Source of the DNA: Chionoecetes opilio
Taxonomy: Eukaryota > Arthropoda > Malacostraca > Decapoda > Majidae
Assembly (NCBI GenBank): GCA_016584305.1
Contig: JACEEZ010020894.1
Location: 611,105 to 675,104 of the forward strand
Direction: 5' to 3'
DNA length: 64,000 bases
Both the position numbers and the translations under genes were made by a program. The notes beneath the pieces were generated by a model that searched no databases, was not told where the DNA came from, and saw nothing but the letters and a program-made list of their open reading frames with translations. Below, in pieces: positions 19,773 through 31,705 of the stretch (its first letter is position 1; each line of letters starts with the position of its first letter).

Positions 19773-21052
19773 CTGCAATGCGGTCACATTGATATCAAGT
19801 TACCCTATTTTCATCATCCATTCTTACCTTTTTCATCACCAGAAGAAGAAAAAAGGTTTACCACTGCTTGATTAAAGGAAACTTTCACAAACAAACAAAC
19901 AGTGTGACAGAAGCTCAGTCACAATAGTATATGTAGCTACAGTATGTTGTTGACAAAATTACCTTTAATATAAAGACGACTTACAGAGGCATTTAAAAGT
20001 GTGTACATACAGCTGTATACAATGAGGTCATGTAAATGATATGCATGAATATATTCTAGTCCATGTAAATTAAACAAATGTTAGACACTGAATAATGTAC
20101 AAGCTCTTCTCACCAGCTCCAGGATATGATGGTCAAAATGGTCAATAGATTCATACTGATGTAAAGTTGAGATGAGCTCCTTGACGTAAATATTTCTGCC
20201 ATCACTCCCACCGCCTTGGCAAACACATTTGATACATTTTAGTTACCACGGCAGGTCACTAAGTACATTTTCTGTTCCACAAGAAATGTGTCTCATGATA
20301 ATGCTATCATTTTGCGGTCTTGAAGAATGAAGTAAATACTGGTCATGTAACGCCACACACACAGCTTCAGTGGTCTTGACCCGAGTACACACACACACGC
20401 AGGCCACTGACACTACTGAGCTCCCCACCGACCACTGAGGGGGATTCCTTTGCCTTCCAAGAAGCCATACAAGGCAGGAAGGCAGCCTGCCTACACAGTG
20501 GCCCTGCTCAGACCCCCCCCCCGTCCCTCTTAATCTTGCCTTGTACAGACACTTTTTTTCATGGACCTATGTTATCTTCTCAAATATTTCCTAAGTTCTT
20601 ATCAGGCATTATATGTATTAGTTATGTAAGTTTTATTTGAAACTTTAACAACGGCTACAACTTGCATGGTTTATCATGAAATGCATATGCCTCCACATGA
20701 GGTGAGACACAATTAAAATGAATGTGTAGCAAAGATTTTACAAAGTGCATATGTATGTACAGCACATGTAAAATATTGTTATATGAGAACAATGCTCTCC
20801 TTGTAGCTCTACCATATATTGATTCATCATACATCGATTACATGTATGGATGATTACATATCATGGGTTCAATGGGAGTGCTTTCTCAGATCTACATAAC
20901 CACTCATCATAAGTATAAGTGATATAATGGGGAACCCTGCATGACATATGCATTAGTAATCAATGTTATGTAGCCATCACACACTCCTTTATCTGCAGTG
21001 CCTCCTTTCACGCACTTTACTCGCCTGACATGAACCAAAATGAACCCCAGTC

Positions 21053-21352
21053 ATCTCTGTGGTGTAGTGGCTTGCGTGCCTAACTACAAATCCGCAGGAC
21101 CTGGTTCGAATCCAGGCCAGGGCAAGCCGGCGGCCAGTCCACCCAGCTGTTTATCTTTCCTTTCGGGGTTGGTCGATAAATGGGTACCTGGAGAAACCTG
21201 GGGAAGGTAAATATGGTGACCCGGATGTCACACTAGCCCAGTGTCCCGGGGTAATGGGTTCTCACCCACCACAGGCTCAAGGGCTAATGCGATGGAGATG
21301 AACACCGAGGCCACACACAGCATTGAGTAGGTCCCCATCTTTACCTTACCTA
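21053..21352 (+). mobile_element. tRNA-derived SINE, copy 2
   Basis: The plus strand carries TGGTGTAGTGGCTTGCGTG (A box) and GGTTCGAATCC (B box), then AAATGGGTACCTGGAGAAAC and AGGGCTAATGCGATGGAGAT, as in the copy at 7255-7535. It ends near CCATCTTTACCTTACC. It lies in the E4-E5 intron. Confidence 0.85.
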
Positions 21353-21925
21353 ATAACTCTGTTGGCCCCAGCTTAAATGGATGGGGGTTATTTATGATTA
21401 TTGTGGTTATACTATCATTACAACAAATCAGGAGAGGTAATGTCTATCTATCATTCTAAGCCTTCTATCATACATTGCTCTATTGTCTAATGACATTTAC
21501 CTGTATGTGATCTCATTATTAGATACTATATGTACACCAAACTATTCGTCGGATGACTACAGGACAAACTTTGCAGAAGATAAATGCAATAAAATCTTTA
21601 GGTAAAACCAAATGAATATAGTACATAATGAGAAAAGCCGACGATGATTACAACAAATTAATCCTACGACACAAAAATAACAAAACTCTTTTCTACTCGT
21701 ACAGCTTTTCACTGCTACTCCAACAGCAACCAGTATTTACAAAGTGAATGTGCAGCATTTCTGTGTGAGGTGAGCAGGTGCGTGAGTGTACCCTGAACAG
21801 GCTTGGACCACAGTATTACCTTAGAATGTTTCAGGTGCACAAAGGACAGACCCCAGAATACAATGCAAGAAACATTTGCTAAGTAAAACAAATCACATAG
21901 CAAGGACAACAGGGATACTACTTAC

Positions 21926-21982
21926 CGACTGCCAATCAGAGCCTTCGTCAGTCACGCTCTTGCTGGAGGAGGGTGAGGGCTG
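21926..21982 (-). CDS. smash: E4: 19-codon optional microexon
   Basis: 57 nt reading QPSPSSSKSVTDEGSDWQS, phase 0 at both ends, donor TCG|GTAAGT. The acceptor is CTAG at 21984-21983; a second AG three bases downstream gives a NAGNAG choice that would drop the first glutamine. Only this frame is open, because both others hit TGA. The end repeats the DWQ of E3. The size, symmetry and duplicated end all point to an alternatively included exon. It is serine-rich and may add a phosphorylation site in front of the conserved NLDKWKSS segment. Confidence 0.7.
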
Positions 21983-24900
21983 CTAGTGGAGGAATGGGAC
22001 ACTGTCAGTGGGTATCATACACTCACACGTCACTCACTGTGCAAACATGCTTTGCGCCATATCTAAACTTCCAGCCATTAACAACCTTGTAATGTATACT
22101 TGCAGACTACATGCAATATTGTTTGTGGATAGTTAAGCCTCCTTTTCAGGCATCAATTTCAGATTTTTTCCAAATAACAAGGTATGGGGGGAGCATATTA
22201 CATGCCACTACAGCGCTTTCTAATCTGTCATTACAAGTAGATGCGTAATTCCATTTATTTTTTTATTCTTTGAATGACACATCTTGAGAGAAGATAAGCC
22301 AACAATATGTTACAGATCTGACGTTAATGCAACTACAAAGATAAATGGTTCGGAGGAATTAATAAAAAGAATGTTTACTATTCCTTTAGAGGAATATATG
22401 TATAGAATAATTTCATAATGATAAAAATATTGACACCTAATTGAAGCCATCAAAAACTTGAGAATGAATATTTGAGATCAGAAATTTGCAGTTGTACGCA
22501 TTTGATGCAATTCTTTGATATGATTTACAATAAGGTCATTCATAATCATTCCATTTCTTGTCATAATCATGGACATGGAAAGACTGTAGTGGCAATGAGT
22601 TTTGTCGGGTGTTTTGAAGGATATCAGAACGGCACTGTGGAGGGTGTGCACTGGAACTCTTAAAACACAGATGATGATGATGATGAATAAAAGCCTTATG
22701 CCTTCAATGATATGTTTGTGTAGTAAAACAATTGTCAAGGCTTTGACTATGAACATAAAATGGCATCTATGGAAGAAGTTCAGATAAGACAAATATATAG
22801 TAAAGTATACCCTGAACTTCTGCAGCTGTTGGGTAACATACAGACATGAATGCAAAAGATCCAAGAATCCTTGATATTTCCTACAAAAATATCTCTGAGT
22901 TCCCAACATTTCTTTGTGCAGTTTTAAAGCTGGAAAAGCTATAACTATAAGACTTAGTGAGGCTATTGGTACACAAACTCCTCACTTCCTCCAGTGTCAT
23001 TCCTGAAGGGTAGGGATTGTCACCTAAGTCCCTGCCACGGCCTTCAACACAGCCTGCACCATGGTAACACTAACTGATCTTCCCGCACCATATATTCCTA
23101 GTTTGTATTGCACTCCCTCACCGTAGGTCATGGGTGTGCCAATATGTTCTGCAGTGGGATGTGTATCTGTGACTGTGAAGGCAACCATTGAGATTTGGCC
23201 AGACGTTAACGAGCATAGAAAAGCTTGTAAGAAATGCTTTCCACGTTTCCTACTGCAGGTGAAATGGCTGTGCATCTTTACGAGCACTTCTCTAATCTAA
23301 TATCCAGACACTTTCTATCATAATTGTATATGATGTTGCACGATGAAAAAGTAATTTTAACTAAAACTTGGCCATATATTACATGGTAAACTAGTTAATT
23401 CATAGGTAAAAGTACTAAAAAAGGAACGCTGCACAATTGGTTTCTGCAAATACACGCAACGATGCGGCAGTTAGGTAAGTTATTGGACGATGTGCCTTTG
23501 AAACAATATTGTGATTGGTTATCAGTCTCTTGTGTTACCTTGGAAAAACATAAACTGTAATAGTGAATCCTGCAAAAGTTCAGAGTATACTATAATTTTG
23601 AAAAATCACTCACTCACGAAAGAAAAAACCTCACATTGGTCACACTGGAAAATCTCCTACAATAATGTCATAACAAATACATAGGAGGAGGTCACCTGAG
23701 TCAACTGAGGTCACCTGAAATTTTAGTCAAAAGAAAAACAAGCAGCCAGACAAAACTGTCACAACCGTGTACAGTAACATCCTCACTAAGTTATTAGGTC
23801 AGCAAAATCAATATATTTTTCCCTAATCACTGAAAATCCATAGATGCAGTAGGTGTACTACAAAATTCTTAAAAATGCCAGCAATAAGAGTCCTCTGGGA
23901 TATACTACCATGATAAAACAAAATCAAGATTAACAAATGGAATTCCGAAATAGTATGTAGTACTTGTTTACCAGAGTTCTCTGTTGATTACGTAAAAAAA
24001 AAATACGGACTAAGTCATCCACCACCTACAAGCTCAAGGCAAGCTTTGCTAGGCTTGACTAAAATGACATTTTGAATGACTACACCATCTCCTAATATTG
24101 CTGATGAGGGAACATCAACAAGTATCATTTGCTGCACTAGATGCAACACTACTTTTCATGTAATTTTTTTTTTTTTTTTTGCCAGATTAGTCTCCGACTT
24201 CCTTCCAAGACTTACTGACTCAGTTATCTTAGATTAACAGCAATCCCTTTTAAATGTGTTATCAAGACCTCAAAACTAGGAACATGTTATATGAATATTC
24301 TTCATAATATAGATCAAAAGCTCTTTTTAGTAGAAACTACACATATACATTTATTTCACCTTGTTATGTAAAGGAAAAGGATTTACTGGTAGGAATAGCG
24401 CATACACATCTATTTTACTTTGTTAATCCAGTTAGTAATTGTTAGATTGCATATCAAACTAGTAAGGTTAAGGATATTCAAGCAACATCTTGACTTTTAC
24501 GGAGCTGTAAAGATGTGGGATGCACTAAGTGAGACAACGCTAAGTCCTAGTATATATAAACCTCGTATTAGTTATTCTCATTTGTAAATGACACTATCCT
24601 GCCATACAGTTCTTTCTCTATGGACATATTCTTTTACCCCAAACTTGAAAGGCTGCAAGGGGTGATGTATTGTATATCCCCTACTGGGCCACACACCCAA
24701 TAACTACACTAGCTACTAATCTTATCCAAGTAAAATAATATGAAAAGGTGTTTTCTGATGTCAATGTCCACTAGTATACTATATACTCTATAATAATATA
24801 GAACAATTCGGGTTTAACTAGGTAACTAGATACTTTAAACTACTCAACAAACATAAACGTCATGTAGAGTAACATCAAGTTAACTTTGAGACTAAAATGA

Positions 24901-24992
24901 AACTATCTTATTTTTCTAGTTTCCTAGCATTGTTCACTGACCATTACCCTAGGTGTGGATATTAAATCCTACGATATACATAGGTACTGCAC

Positions 24993-24993
<1 letters not shown>

Positions 24994-25026
<33 letters not shown>
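24994..25026. repeat. (CA)n microsatellite in the E3-E4 intron
   Basis: About 16 CA units. The remainder of the intron 21983-26021 is AT-rich, with a (GAT)n tract near 22670 and a T run at 24163-24180. I found no convincing gene or complete transposon in it. Confidence 0.9.
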
Positions 25027-25028
<2 letters not shown>

Positions 25029-26021
25029 ACTGTTATCTTTGAGGGGTCACGTCACGCCTGCAGGAGCTGTTAGTCACTCAGCAGACACCTTTCTTACCTT
25101 GTATTCAGGCGGCAGGTGACAAAGTGATACACTACACATCCCGACGGTAACCCAAATAAAAAAATACATATATATATACATGCATTACCACCATACATGC
25201 AGGTCAACTTAAGCAGAGACATAAGTGTATCCCATATTTCATTCAGTGTCTCTCCCTCAATCCAGCTACTTACACCACACAGACACAGCCCAGACAATAT
25301 TATACCCAGACATTCCTCTACAACATCCATACCATACTTAAAGCATTCCACCTGGAGCCCTACAACCATGGCCCAACAGCAGACACAGTGGTCACCCTCG
25401 TCACCCAAGGTCTCACCCAAGCCAGTGCTCCCAAAGGACCCACAGACTAAGCTTTGCTGTAGCTACACTGATTTTTTTCCTTTTTTCAGACATTTTTTTT
25501 AAGACGAATTCTCACATCTTTTTCAGATTTTTCATGGTTCCTCTAATTCATATATGCTAAGTCCCCTTGTTCCCATTTATGATACACTGAAGATAATGAC
25601 AAAATTTCTAAAATAGTCATTAATTCCTCTTATGAAATCTAGACATGTCAATTACTAAACCTTTAATTTACACAAAACCAAACTTGAATGAAATACGTGT
25701 TGCTAGCGCAGGTAGTGGCAACGATAGGTCATTCTGAAAAATTACTTTAAATACACCTAAATAATTAGTAAATGATAAGCTAAAAGAATTAAAGCATTAT
25801 CTGGCCAGATACTGTTAGCACAATATACATACACGTACGTACGTACATACTAACATTTCATCAATATGAAATCTATTATATGCAGAAATGCTGACATGCT
25901 TGAAATGTGTTCATATTAAAACAGCAAATATAAATCTCTTCTATTCTGAATTCGTGGGTTATTAAGAGATCTAACAAGATGATGGGTTTAGCGCGAGTGT
26001 TATGAGAAGTCTAAAACCCAC

Positions 26022-26129
26022 CTCTTGCCAGTCTGTCTCTTCAGTGACCAGAGTTTTCCTGAGCTCCTTCGTTTCTTCGGCTTTTTCAATCTGTTTTGTG
26101 GCTGACTTGTACAGGGTGGCTGGCCCAGT
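26022..26129 (-). CDS. smash: E3 of LMO7/Smallish-family gene
   Basis: 36 codons, phase 0 at both ends, with a strong pyrimidine tract and acceptor (TTTGTTGCAG) and donor GAG|GTGGGT. The peptide starts TGPATLYKSATKQIEKAEE and ends VTEETDWQE. It is highly charged and likely helical. The terminal D-W-Q-E matches the D-W-Q-S end of E4, so either E3 or E4 can join E5 to give DWQ-x-NLDKWKSS. This supports E4 as an optional insert. Confidence 0.85.
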
Positions 26130-26621
26130 CTGCAACAAAGACAAAATATGTAAGTGTGATTTAATAGTAGTAGTTTTTGTAAATGCCAGCCATACTCTTG
26201 GGTTTGTGCAGGTCTTGAGTGACACAACCTAAACATGGTAGCTACATACATATCTACAAAGTTACTGATGGCCCTTCATCAGCCAAGCCTTTCTAAGATA
26301 GTCACATATCCTATAAAGGTAAAAGCATCAAAGTAAAATTCCTGACTTCTTTCACCAGTATAAGATTAGATATCAACAAAAATGTACAATTGATGATTCA
26401 TTTTCACTTGGCATCCTCAAAAAAGTAACACCAAGTGAAGGCCTAGTGGATACATTTTGACACACAGCCAAGCTATTTGTCATGACCATGAAGCATAATT
26501 TCCTGATGACAAAATAAATGCGTCCCTAAAGTTAACTAGTACTCCTAACCAGCAGCAACACAAGAAGGCAGTAACATTCACAGCTCAGCTATCATACACC
26601 GCCACAAGGTCAGGGCCTACA

Positions 26622-27217
26622 ACCAAGGTCTCCTAGAACACCTCCAAGGTCTCCTAGAACATCTCAAGGTCTCCTAGAACACCTCCAAGGCCTCCTAGAA
26701 CACCTCCAAGGCTCCTAGAACATCTACAAGGCCTCTTAGAACACCTCCAAGGCCTCCTAGAACACCTCCAAGGCCTCCTAGAACACCTCCAAGGCCTCTT
26801 AGAACACCTCCAAGGCCTCCTAGAACACCTCCAAGGTCTCCTAGAACACCTCCAAGGCCTCCTAGAACACCTCCAAGGCCTCCTAGAACACCTCCAAGGC
26901 CTCCTAGAACACCTCCAAGGCCTCCTAGAACACCTCCAAGGCCTCCTAGAACACCTCCAAGGCCTCCTAGAACACCTCCAAGGCCTCCTAGAACACCTCT
27001 AAGGCCTTCTAGAACACCTCCAAGGTCTCCTAGAACACCTCCAAAGCCTTCTAGAACACCTCCAAGGCCTCCTAGAACACCTCCAAAGCCTTCTAGAACA
27101 CCTCTAAGGCCTCCTAGAACAGCTCCAAGGCCTCCTAGAACACTCCAAGGCCTCCTAGAACACCTCCAAGGCCTCCTAGAACACCTCCAAGGCCTCCTAG
27201 GTGTTCTAGGAGGCCTT
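26622..27217. repeat. 21-bp minisatellite, about 28 units
   Basis: The unit is CTCCAAGGCCTCCTAGAACAC with C/T variants (GGTCTCC, GGCCTCTT, AAGCCTT) and a few shortened units. It ends in a palindrome AAGGCCTCCTAGGTGTTCTA followed by GGAGGCCTT. Two frames stay open through it, but with no start codon or splice support, so it is not called coding. It lies in the E2-E3 intron. Confidence 0.95.
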
Positions 27218-27387
27218 GATACAACCCTCTACAACAAACTGAGACCACAAGTTACCTTTGGCTGTTGGTTAAGGGGAGGTTTGGGAGAGATCTTCATGAA
27301 AGGTTGGAAGGGAGAAAAGGTAAAGGTTGTATATAGGCAATAAACATGAAGGCACGACAATACAATATTAACAATCAAACGGTATTA

Positions 27388-27639
27388 TTCCAGTTTGACA
27401 CCGAATTCACTTTGGTGGACGAAACTTTTTTTTTTTCTGGCGAGTTTTTGTGTTTTGAATATTAATCTGCTAACCGTTTCTGTCGCAAATCACTTTTTTT
27501 TCGCAAATCACACAGAAAAAAAAAGAGTAAAAAAGTGATTTGCGACAGAAACGGTTAGCAGATAAATTCCAAACATATCAAAACTCATCAGAATAAAAAA
27601 GTTTCGTCCACCAAAGTGAGTTCGGTGTCAAACTGGAAA
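27388..27639. mobile_element. Hairpin MITE (~110-bp arms)
   Basis: The left end TTCCAGTTTGACACCGAATT and right end GTTCGGTGTCAAACTGGAA are inverted, and the similarity runs through GGTTAGCAGAT, AAACGG and GCGACAG to a small centre of A-rich DNA. There is no coding capacity. It is about 252 bp and lies between E2 and E3. Confidence 0.75.
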
Positions 27640-27700
27640 TGTACCAATCAAACTCATGAACGGGCATCGAGACACACACACAAACACCAGCTCTCCTCAC

Positions 27701-27793
27701 CTTCACAAACTGCATGGCGGCGTGATTCATCTTGGGCACGGTACGCGTGGTCCTGGTGGGGAGGTACTCCTTAATCTTCTGGTCCAGGTTGAC
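27701..27793 (-). CDS. smash: E2 of LMO7/Smallish-family gene
   Basis: 31 codons, phase 0 at both ends, acceptor TGATCCCCAG and donor AAG|GTGAGG. The peptide runs VNLDQKIKEYLPTRTTR and ends MNHAAMQFVK. It joins E3 as QFVK-TGPATLYKS, a stretch that resembles the FVK-x-x-P-LY region of the family (from memory). The exon is basic and probably helical at its start. Flanking introns carry a minisatellite and a hairpin MITE on the downstream side. Confidence 0.8.
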
Positions 27794-28302
27794 CTGGGGA
27801 TCACAAACACAGCTATTTAGTCACCTGCTACTCCATAAACACAACACACACGTCAAGGCTCTTGCCACTGTCAACAATGGCTTATGATGAAACACTGCAT
27901 CTGAACCAAGGATAATCTTCTTCTTGTGACCTTTGACGCTTAGTATCGCTTCATAGGTCCTCTTCAACTTCGTCTCCTAGTTATCTTAATATAAATACAA
28001 TATCTTCCTCATAGCTGACGATGATGCTCTATTGTTTCTAACACCTCCATTATCTACAAGGTTACTTATAAACGTAGAGTTCTTCAGTTTCACAATAATC
28101 ATCCCTCGCAATTCTACATCATAGAAATATGAAACAACAATACATAGTGCAATCACTAAGGAGATCATGTATTAATTTATAAATAAAGTGCCTAGTTATA
28201 TTTCTTATCCAATACCAAAAATCATCAGTATTAAGGCCAGCCTCCAGATGCCTAGCTATCCCTAATGATAGCTCAACACTGCCATGAGTCTCTGATACTT
28301 AC

Positions 28303-28410
28303 AGGGGCTTTCTTCTCATGCAGCGAGTCCAGGGACATGGCGCGTGTGGGCACGGCGTGTGGGGGCTTCTGGGAGCCCGCAAGGCCCCCCGCCCGCACGT
28401 TGCCTGGCAT
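28303..28410 (-). CDS. smash: E1: most 5' exon recognised, LMO7/Smallish-family protein
   Basis: 36 codons beginning MPGNVRAGGLAGSQKPP and ending DSLHEKKAP before a GTAAGT donor at 28302. The acceptor used is CGCCTTGCAG just before the ATG. If that acceptor is not used, the same frame extends upstream to an ATG at 28458 (MAAKEQYLSQQ), which is preceded at once by an in-frame TGA, so this could be a first coding exon with its own start. The phase is 0 at the donor and joins E2 as KKAP-VNLDQK. The segment AMSLDSL is serine-rich and likely phosphorylated. Whether this is a first or an internal exon cannot be settled here. Confidence 0.65.
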
Positions 28411-28882
28411 CTGCAAGGCGTCAAGTTGCTGTGAAAGGTACTGCTCTTTCGCTGCCATGTGTCACTAAATCAGCGGCAATACCCTTCTAATGTCTTACTG
28501 CATGTCATTTTCAGCAGCAGTGTCTTTCAATGCCAGCAATCTCTTTCAGTACCATACAAGTTAAGAATAATGACCTCATAGACTAAAACATAATATCATG
28601 TGATTAATTAAACTGCCCACCGACTTCACATCTCCCTCACGGACAAAGACAAAAGCCCACGATAAAATTAAAGTATGTCTGTTGCATCATCAAACATCTC
28701 ACACACTCTTTTATAACATCAGCTATAACTGATCAACATGTGAGCGAGTTGATCCAAAGTCCTGAAACACTCGTGGCCCTCTCCCTCACTCACCTCTGCT
28801 GCCGCTACAGTGGTGTCCTGCTGGCGGTGCTGCGGGCCATCACGGGGCCCGCCGCCGCGTCTCCGCTCTCACCTGCACTCAC

Positions 28883-28894
28883 CCACGTCCGCTG
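28883..28894 (-). other. Possible 12-nt microexon or part of a 5' exon upstream of E1
   Basis: On the minus strand a strong pyrimidine tract (TGTCTTGTTTCTGCAG) is followed by CAGCGGACGTGG and a donor GTGAGT. This would encode QRTW in phase with E1. A longer version ends at a second donor at 28793 (GAG|GTGAGT) but carries stops in the needed frame, so it would have to be 5' untranslated. The GC-rich block 28790-28900 is unusual for this intron region. The call is uncertain. Confidence 0.3.
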
Positions 28895-29510
28895 CTGCAG
28901 AAACAAGACACTCATTAGCTGATGGTGAGCGTGTACTTATAACAATAACAACAATAGCAACAACAATAGCGATAAGCAATAACAACAATAACAACAACAA
29001 TAATGTTAGAGAGCAGAGAAAGAGGAAAGAAGTGAAACAACAGTACAGGCTGAAGGTGTCACGGGAACCACAGTGTCAAGGGAGCAGTATCATAACTTCC
29101 TAATAGAACACGACACGCCCCGTCTTCCTCCCTCTCAGGCTCTCCCTGTTCCCCACCCAATATTCACAGTAAGGGGGCTGCAGCGGCCTCACCCACCCAA
29201 GGCCACAGGCTAGCCGTCCACAGCCAACTTGCAAATCACAATGATGAAAAAAGTGAACAAATAAATAACTATACAAGGCCTGTTGTCTGGTGTCTTCTTT
29301 TTCTAAGGGTCTCATAATTCCTCCTCAAGCAACTAACTGTAAGGATTTTTTTCCCAAGTTGCATCTACTTAACATTACTTTCCGATATCGATTTTACTTT
29401 TCTTACTTATTTTTATATTCTATACTTATATTCTTATATTCTATACTTACTTATACTTATTTATTTATTATTATCTTTCTTAAATATTAACCTTTGATTT
29501 CACTTCAAGG
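28895..29510. other. Region upstream of E1, nothing recognised
   Basis: It contains a (AAC)n/(AAT)n stretch at about 28940-29005 and otherwise AT-rich DNA. I see no gene. A promoter for the gene could lie here if E1 is the first exon, but no core element stands out. Confidence 0.4.
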
Positions 29511-29840
29511 GGAGGCGGTAGCGGAGTGGTTAGCGTCTCCGACTGGCGTTCTCGGTGACCCGAGTTCGATCTCCGAAGAAAACTAAAACCTTTCTGCACC
29601 GTCGAGTGGCCTAAGAACACCCACATGCCCTGCCCATCAACTCTACCTTCGATTGCGAGTGCATCAGAGGACACAGCGGGGCGGCATGAGCCTCTAATCA
29701 CAGGCGTCACTATAAGAATCTGCCTGCGCCACCACGGGTGACGACCAACCATCACAGCCCTCAAAGTGAACCTCCAGAACCTACCATCCGAGCCCTGGGT
29801 CACCACTGCCTACAGGCGCTATAGGCACAAATGTAAAAAT
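29511..29840 (+). mobile_element. Second tRNA-derived SINE family
   Basis: The head GCGGTAGCGGAGTGGTTAGC and GAGTTCGATCTCCG give A- and B-box-like promoter parts. A body of about 250 bp follows, containing CACCGTCGAGTGGCC, GGCGGCATGAGCC and CACCACTGCC, then an A-rich tail. It differs from the SINE at 7255/21053. A true tRNA is unlikely because the 3' acceptor half is absent and a long body follows. Confidence 0.65.
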
Positions 29841-30800
29841 AAAAAACCTTTCCTTTGTTTCCTTAGTGATATTTTCAGATTCTTTCATTCAAATAAGTGA
29901 GCAATTTATTACAAATATACATTACTAAAAACGTGCCTACATACTTTCACTGGCTACTCTGCAAAGGACATAATCTGCATGGCGATACATCCAAATATAG
30001 CATAAACTAAATCCGGCCTAGACTTCACTTTCTATAAGAGACGCGCTGAATGAACTCTCTCGATTCTCGCAATGCACCCGTACCCTTTCCTCCACTCCCT
30101 TGCAAAACGGTGTCATGCATCCCTCACCGTACCTTTGATTCCTTCCACTCCTCCACGCCTGTTTCTCTACTTCCACCCACCATGTACTACCTTTGTTTTC
30201 ACCTCTTTCTCGTAGCTTTTGTAACAGTACTGACCAGGGAAAGACATTGAGCGTCGCGTGACATACCGTAATTATAAAGCGTGTTATCGCATCATCTGGC
30301 GCCATGGCAGTACTAGTAACATCGCCGTCTGCCTCACATGCCAACTCACTCATCGGTCGTGACAAGGCGAGCCGTGAACTTTCCTCTTTCAAAGTGAAGT
30401 TCCAGACGAGTGCTCTGACATTATCTACCCCCCAACCTCACCGCTCTTCCCTTCTTCAATCTCTCCACATATGCATTCGCTCAGTGCAGCCTAGTAGGTA
30501 CGAAACTGTCATAATTTTATCCAGTCACACTTTCACCAACTTTTATAAAAATCTCACGAACTTTGGCGTCGCAGTGGTTTGTTCCGGTTGACTTCATTGA
30601 TAGTTTCGATTAATAGATGAAATGAAAAACAGAGTACGTGTGCTTGCAGCGTTTTGATATCTGTTAGTGATAGCGGCAGCCGTCCATGCATTCTACTATA
30701 AGGTTATATATCTAACTATATAAGGTTATAGCGGTTAATGCAAGAGTTCTTATAATGGTTACGGATGTTCGGGAAAGCAATGAAGATGTGTCCTTTTATT
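29841..30800. other. Intergenic or first-intron DNA, nothing recognised
   Basis: Unique-looking sequence with frames open by chance on both strands and no matching family. No splice-bounded exon was convincing. Confidence 0.4.
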
Positions 30801-30804
30801 TGCT

Positions 30805-30900
30805 TTAGTACTTAAGTTCATTCCCTCATGTCTGTATTATGTTTTTCTTTTTCCTGTATGCCTTCGGGTGAGATAAAAATTATTATTATTATTATTATTT
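30805..30900 (+). mobile_element. LINE 3' tail ending CTGTATGCCTTCGGGTGA-(ATT)n
   Basis: The block TAGTACTTAAGTTCATTCCC followed by TCCTGTATGCCTTCGGGTGA and an ATT repeat recurs at about 31945-32027, 43907-43970, 52140-52240 and 57875-57940 on the plus strand. The shared terminal block plus trinucleotide tail is typical of a non-LTR retrotransposon 3' end. No reverse-transcriptase frame is attached. Confidence 0.7.
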
Positions 30901-30943
30901 AAGCAGATCTATACTAAACTCTTACAGCCTTATGAAACGAGCG

Positions 30944-30946
<3 letters not shown>

Positions 30947-31019
<73 letters not shown>
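30947..31019. repeat. (GT)n microsatellite
   Basis: About 36 GT units, followed by GC-rich DNA. Confidence 0.95.
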
Positions 31020-31023
<4 letters not shown>

Positions 31024-31499
31024 CGCGCGCACGAGCGTTTTCAGGAATGCGGAGGCGACCTTCACCCGCCGCCCCTCGCCCCGTCATTAGCTCCCCCCGC
31101 AGGCAGCCCCCCCTTCCCCCCCAGGGCCTGACCACGGCTGGAAAAAACCCGCCTCGCAAGTACTGAATGTACACATACGTATGGGCAGGAATGTGGCCAA
31201 ACTTAACTACGTGTGCATTCCGGAACCCAGCTATTACAAGTTATTATGTACATCAGTGTATATATTGCCCACATGTATATATATTTTATTTACTTTAGTA
31301 CTTCGGGTCATTTCCTCATGTACGTATAACTAGCCGCAAAGCCGCCCTCCGGACGGACTTTTTGGCTAGCTCCTGCGGAGGGCTATTGGTGGGCATTCGG
31401 CCCACCACCTGTGTTTGTCGGCCCACCAAACACAGACTCTCCAGATAGCCCCTTCTAACTTTCCTGAAATCATGGATGTAGAAATGTATGTATTAACGC

Positions 31500-31705
31500 C
31501 TTACTCATCACCACACACCCATTCACTCACCCATTACCCATCACCCCCCACCCATTCACTCACCCATTACCCATCACCACACACCCATTACCCATCACCC
31601 CCCAGCTATTCCCTCACCCATCACCCATGACCCATTCACTCACCCATCACCCCACACCCATTACCCATCACCCCACCCATTCACTCACCCATTACCCATC
31701 ACCCT
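31500..31705. repeat. CACCCATTACCCATCACCCC minisatellite
   Basis: Irregular repeats of ATTCACTCACCCATTACCC and CATCACCCCACACCC. It lies between two pieces of an old retrotransposon-like sequence (31310-31440 and 31850-31940). Confidence 0.8.

Larger units (their letters stand above)
204..28410 (-). other. smash: LMO7/LIMCH1/Smallish-family LIM protein gene (20 exons assembled)
   Basis: This is the span of one minus-strand gene; exons are listed separately as E1 (28303-28410) to E20 (204-368). Every junction was checked for GT and AG and for reading phase, and all agree except for one break inside E5. Recognition rests on the C-terminal LIM domain, on the segment around NLDKWKSSRRRR and RKKSKTFSQIQ, and on the segment IPKPRLIDNESW to KHWLHQ followed by EAEQRRLEQQ. 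All three recall vertebrate LMO7/LIMCH1 and the single Drosophila homologue Smallish (from memory). Known family members localise to adherens junctions and apical actomyosin; fly Smash binds Bazooka/Par-3 and Src42A. No calponin-homology domain is visible in the window. The encoded part is about 1,960 residues, largely disordered. The 5' end and possibly a last exon are not in hand. Naming is confident at family level; orthology to fly smash in particular is inferred. Confidence 0.85.

Noticed and set aside
23024..23287. An 87-codon minus-strand frame (…HIGTPMTYGEGVQYKLG…) in the E3-E4 intron
   Set aside because: It looks less random than its neighbours but matches no family I know and lacks paired splice sites in the gene's phase.
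25098..25160. Possible exon ending TACAAG|GTAAGA on the minus strand
   Set aside because: The only nearby acceptor gives a 40-nt exon with a stop in the phase required between E3 and E4.
26622..27217. Minisatellite as a CRISPR array
   Set aside because: Units are contiguous 21-mers without unique spacers, in a eukaryotic intron.
29511..29580. tRNA gene
   Set aside because: A and B boxes are present but no closing acceptor stem; a 250-bp body and A-rich tail follow, as in a SINE.
30018..30392. A 124-codon minus-strand frame
   Set aside because: No domain, no splice signals; the opposite strand is also open.
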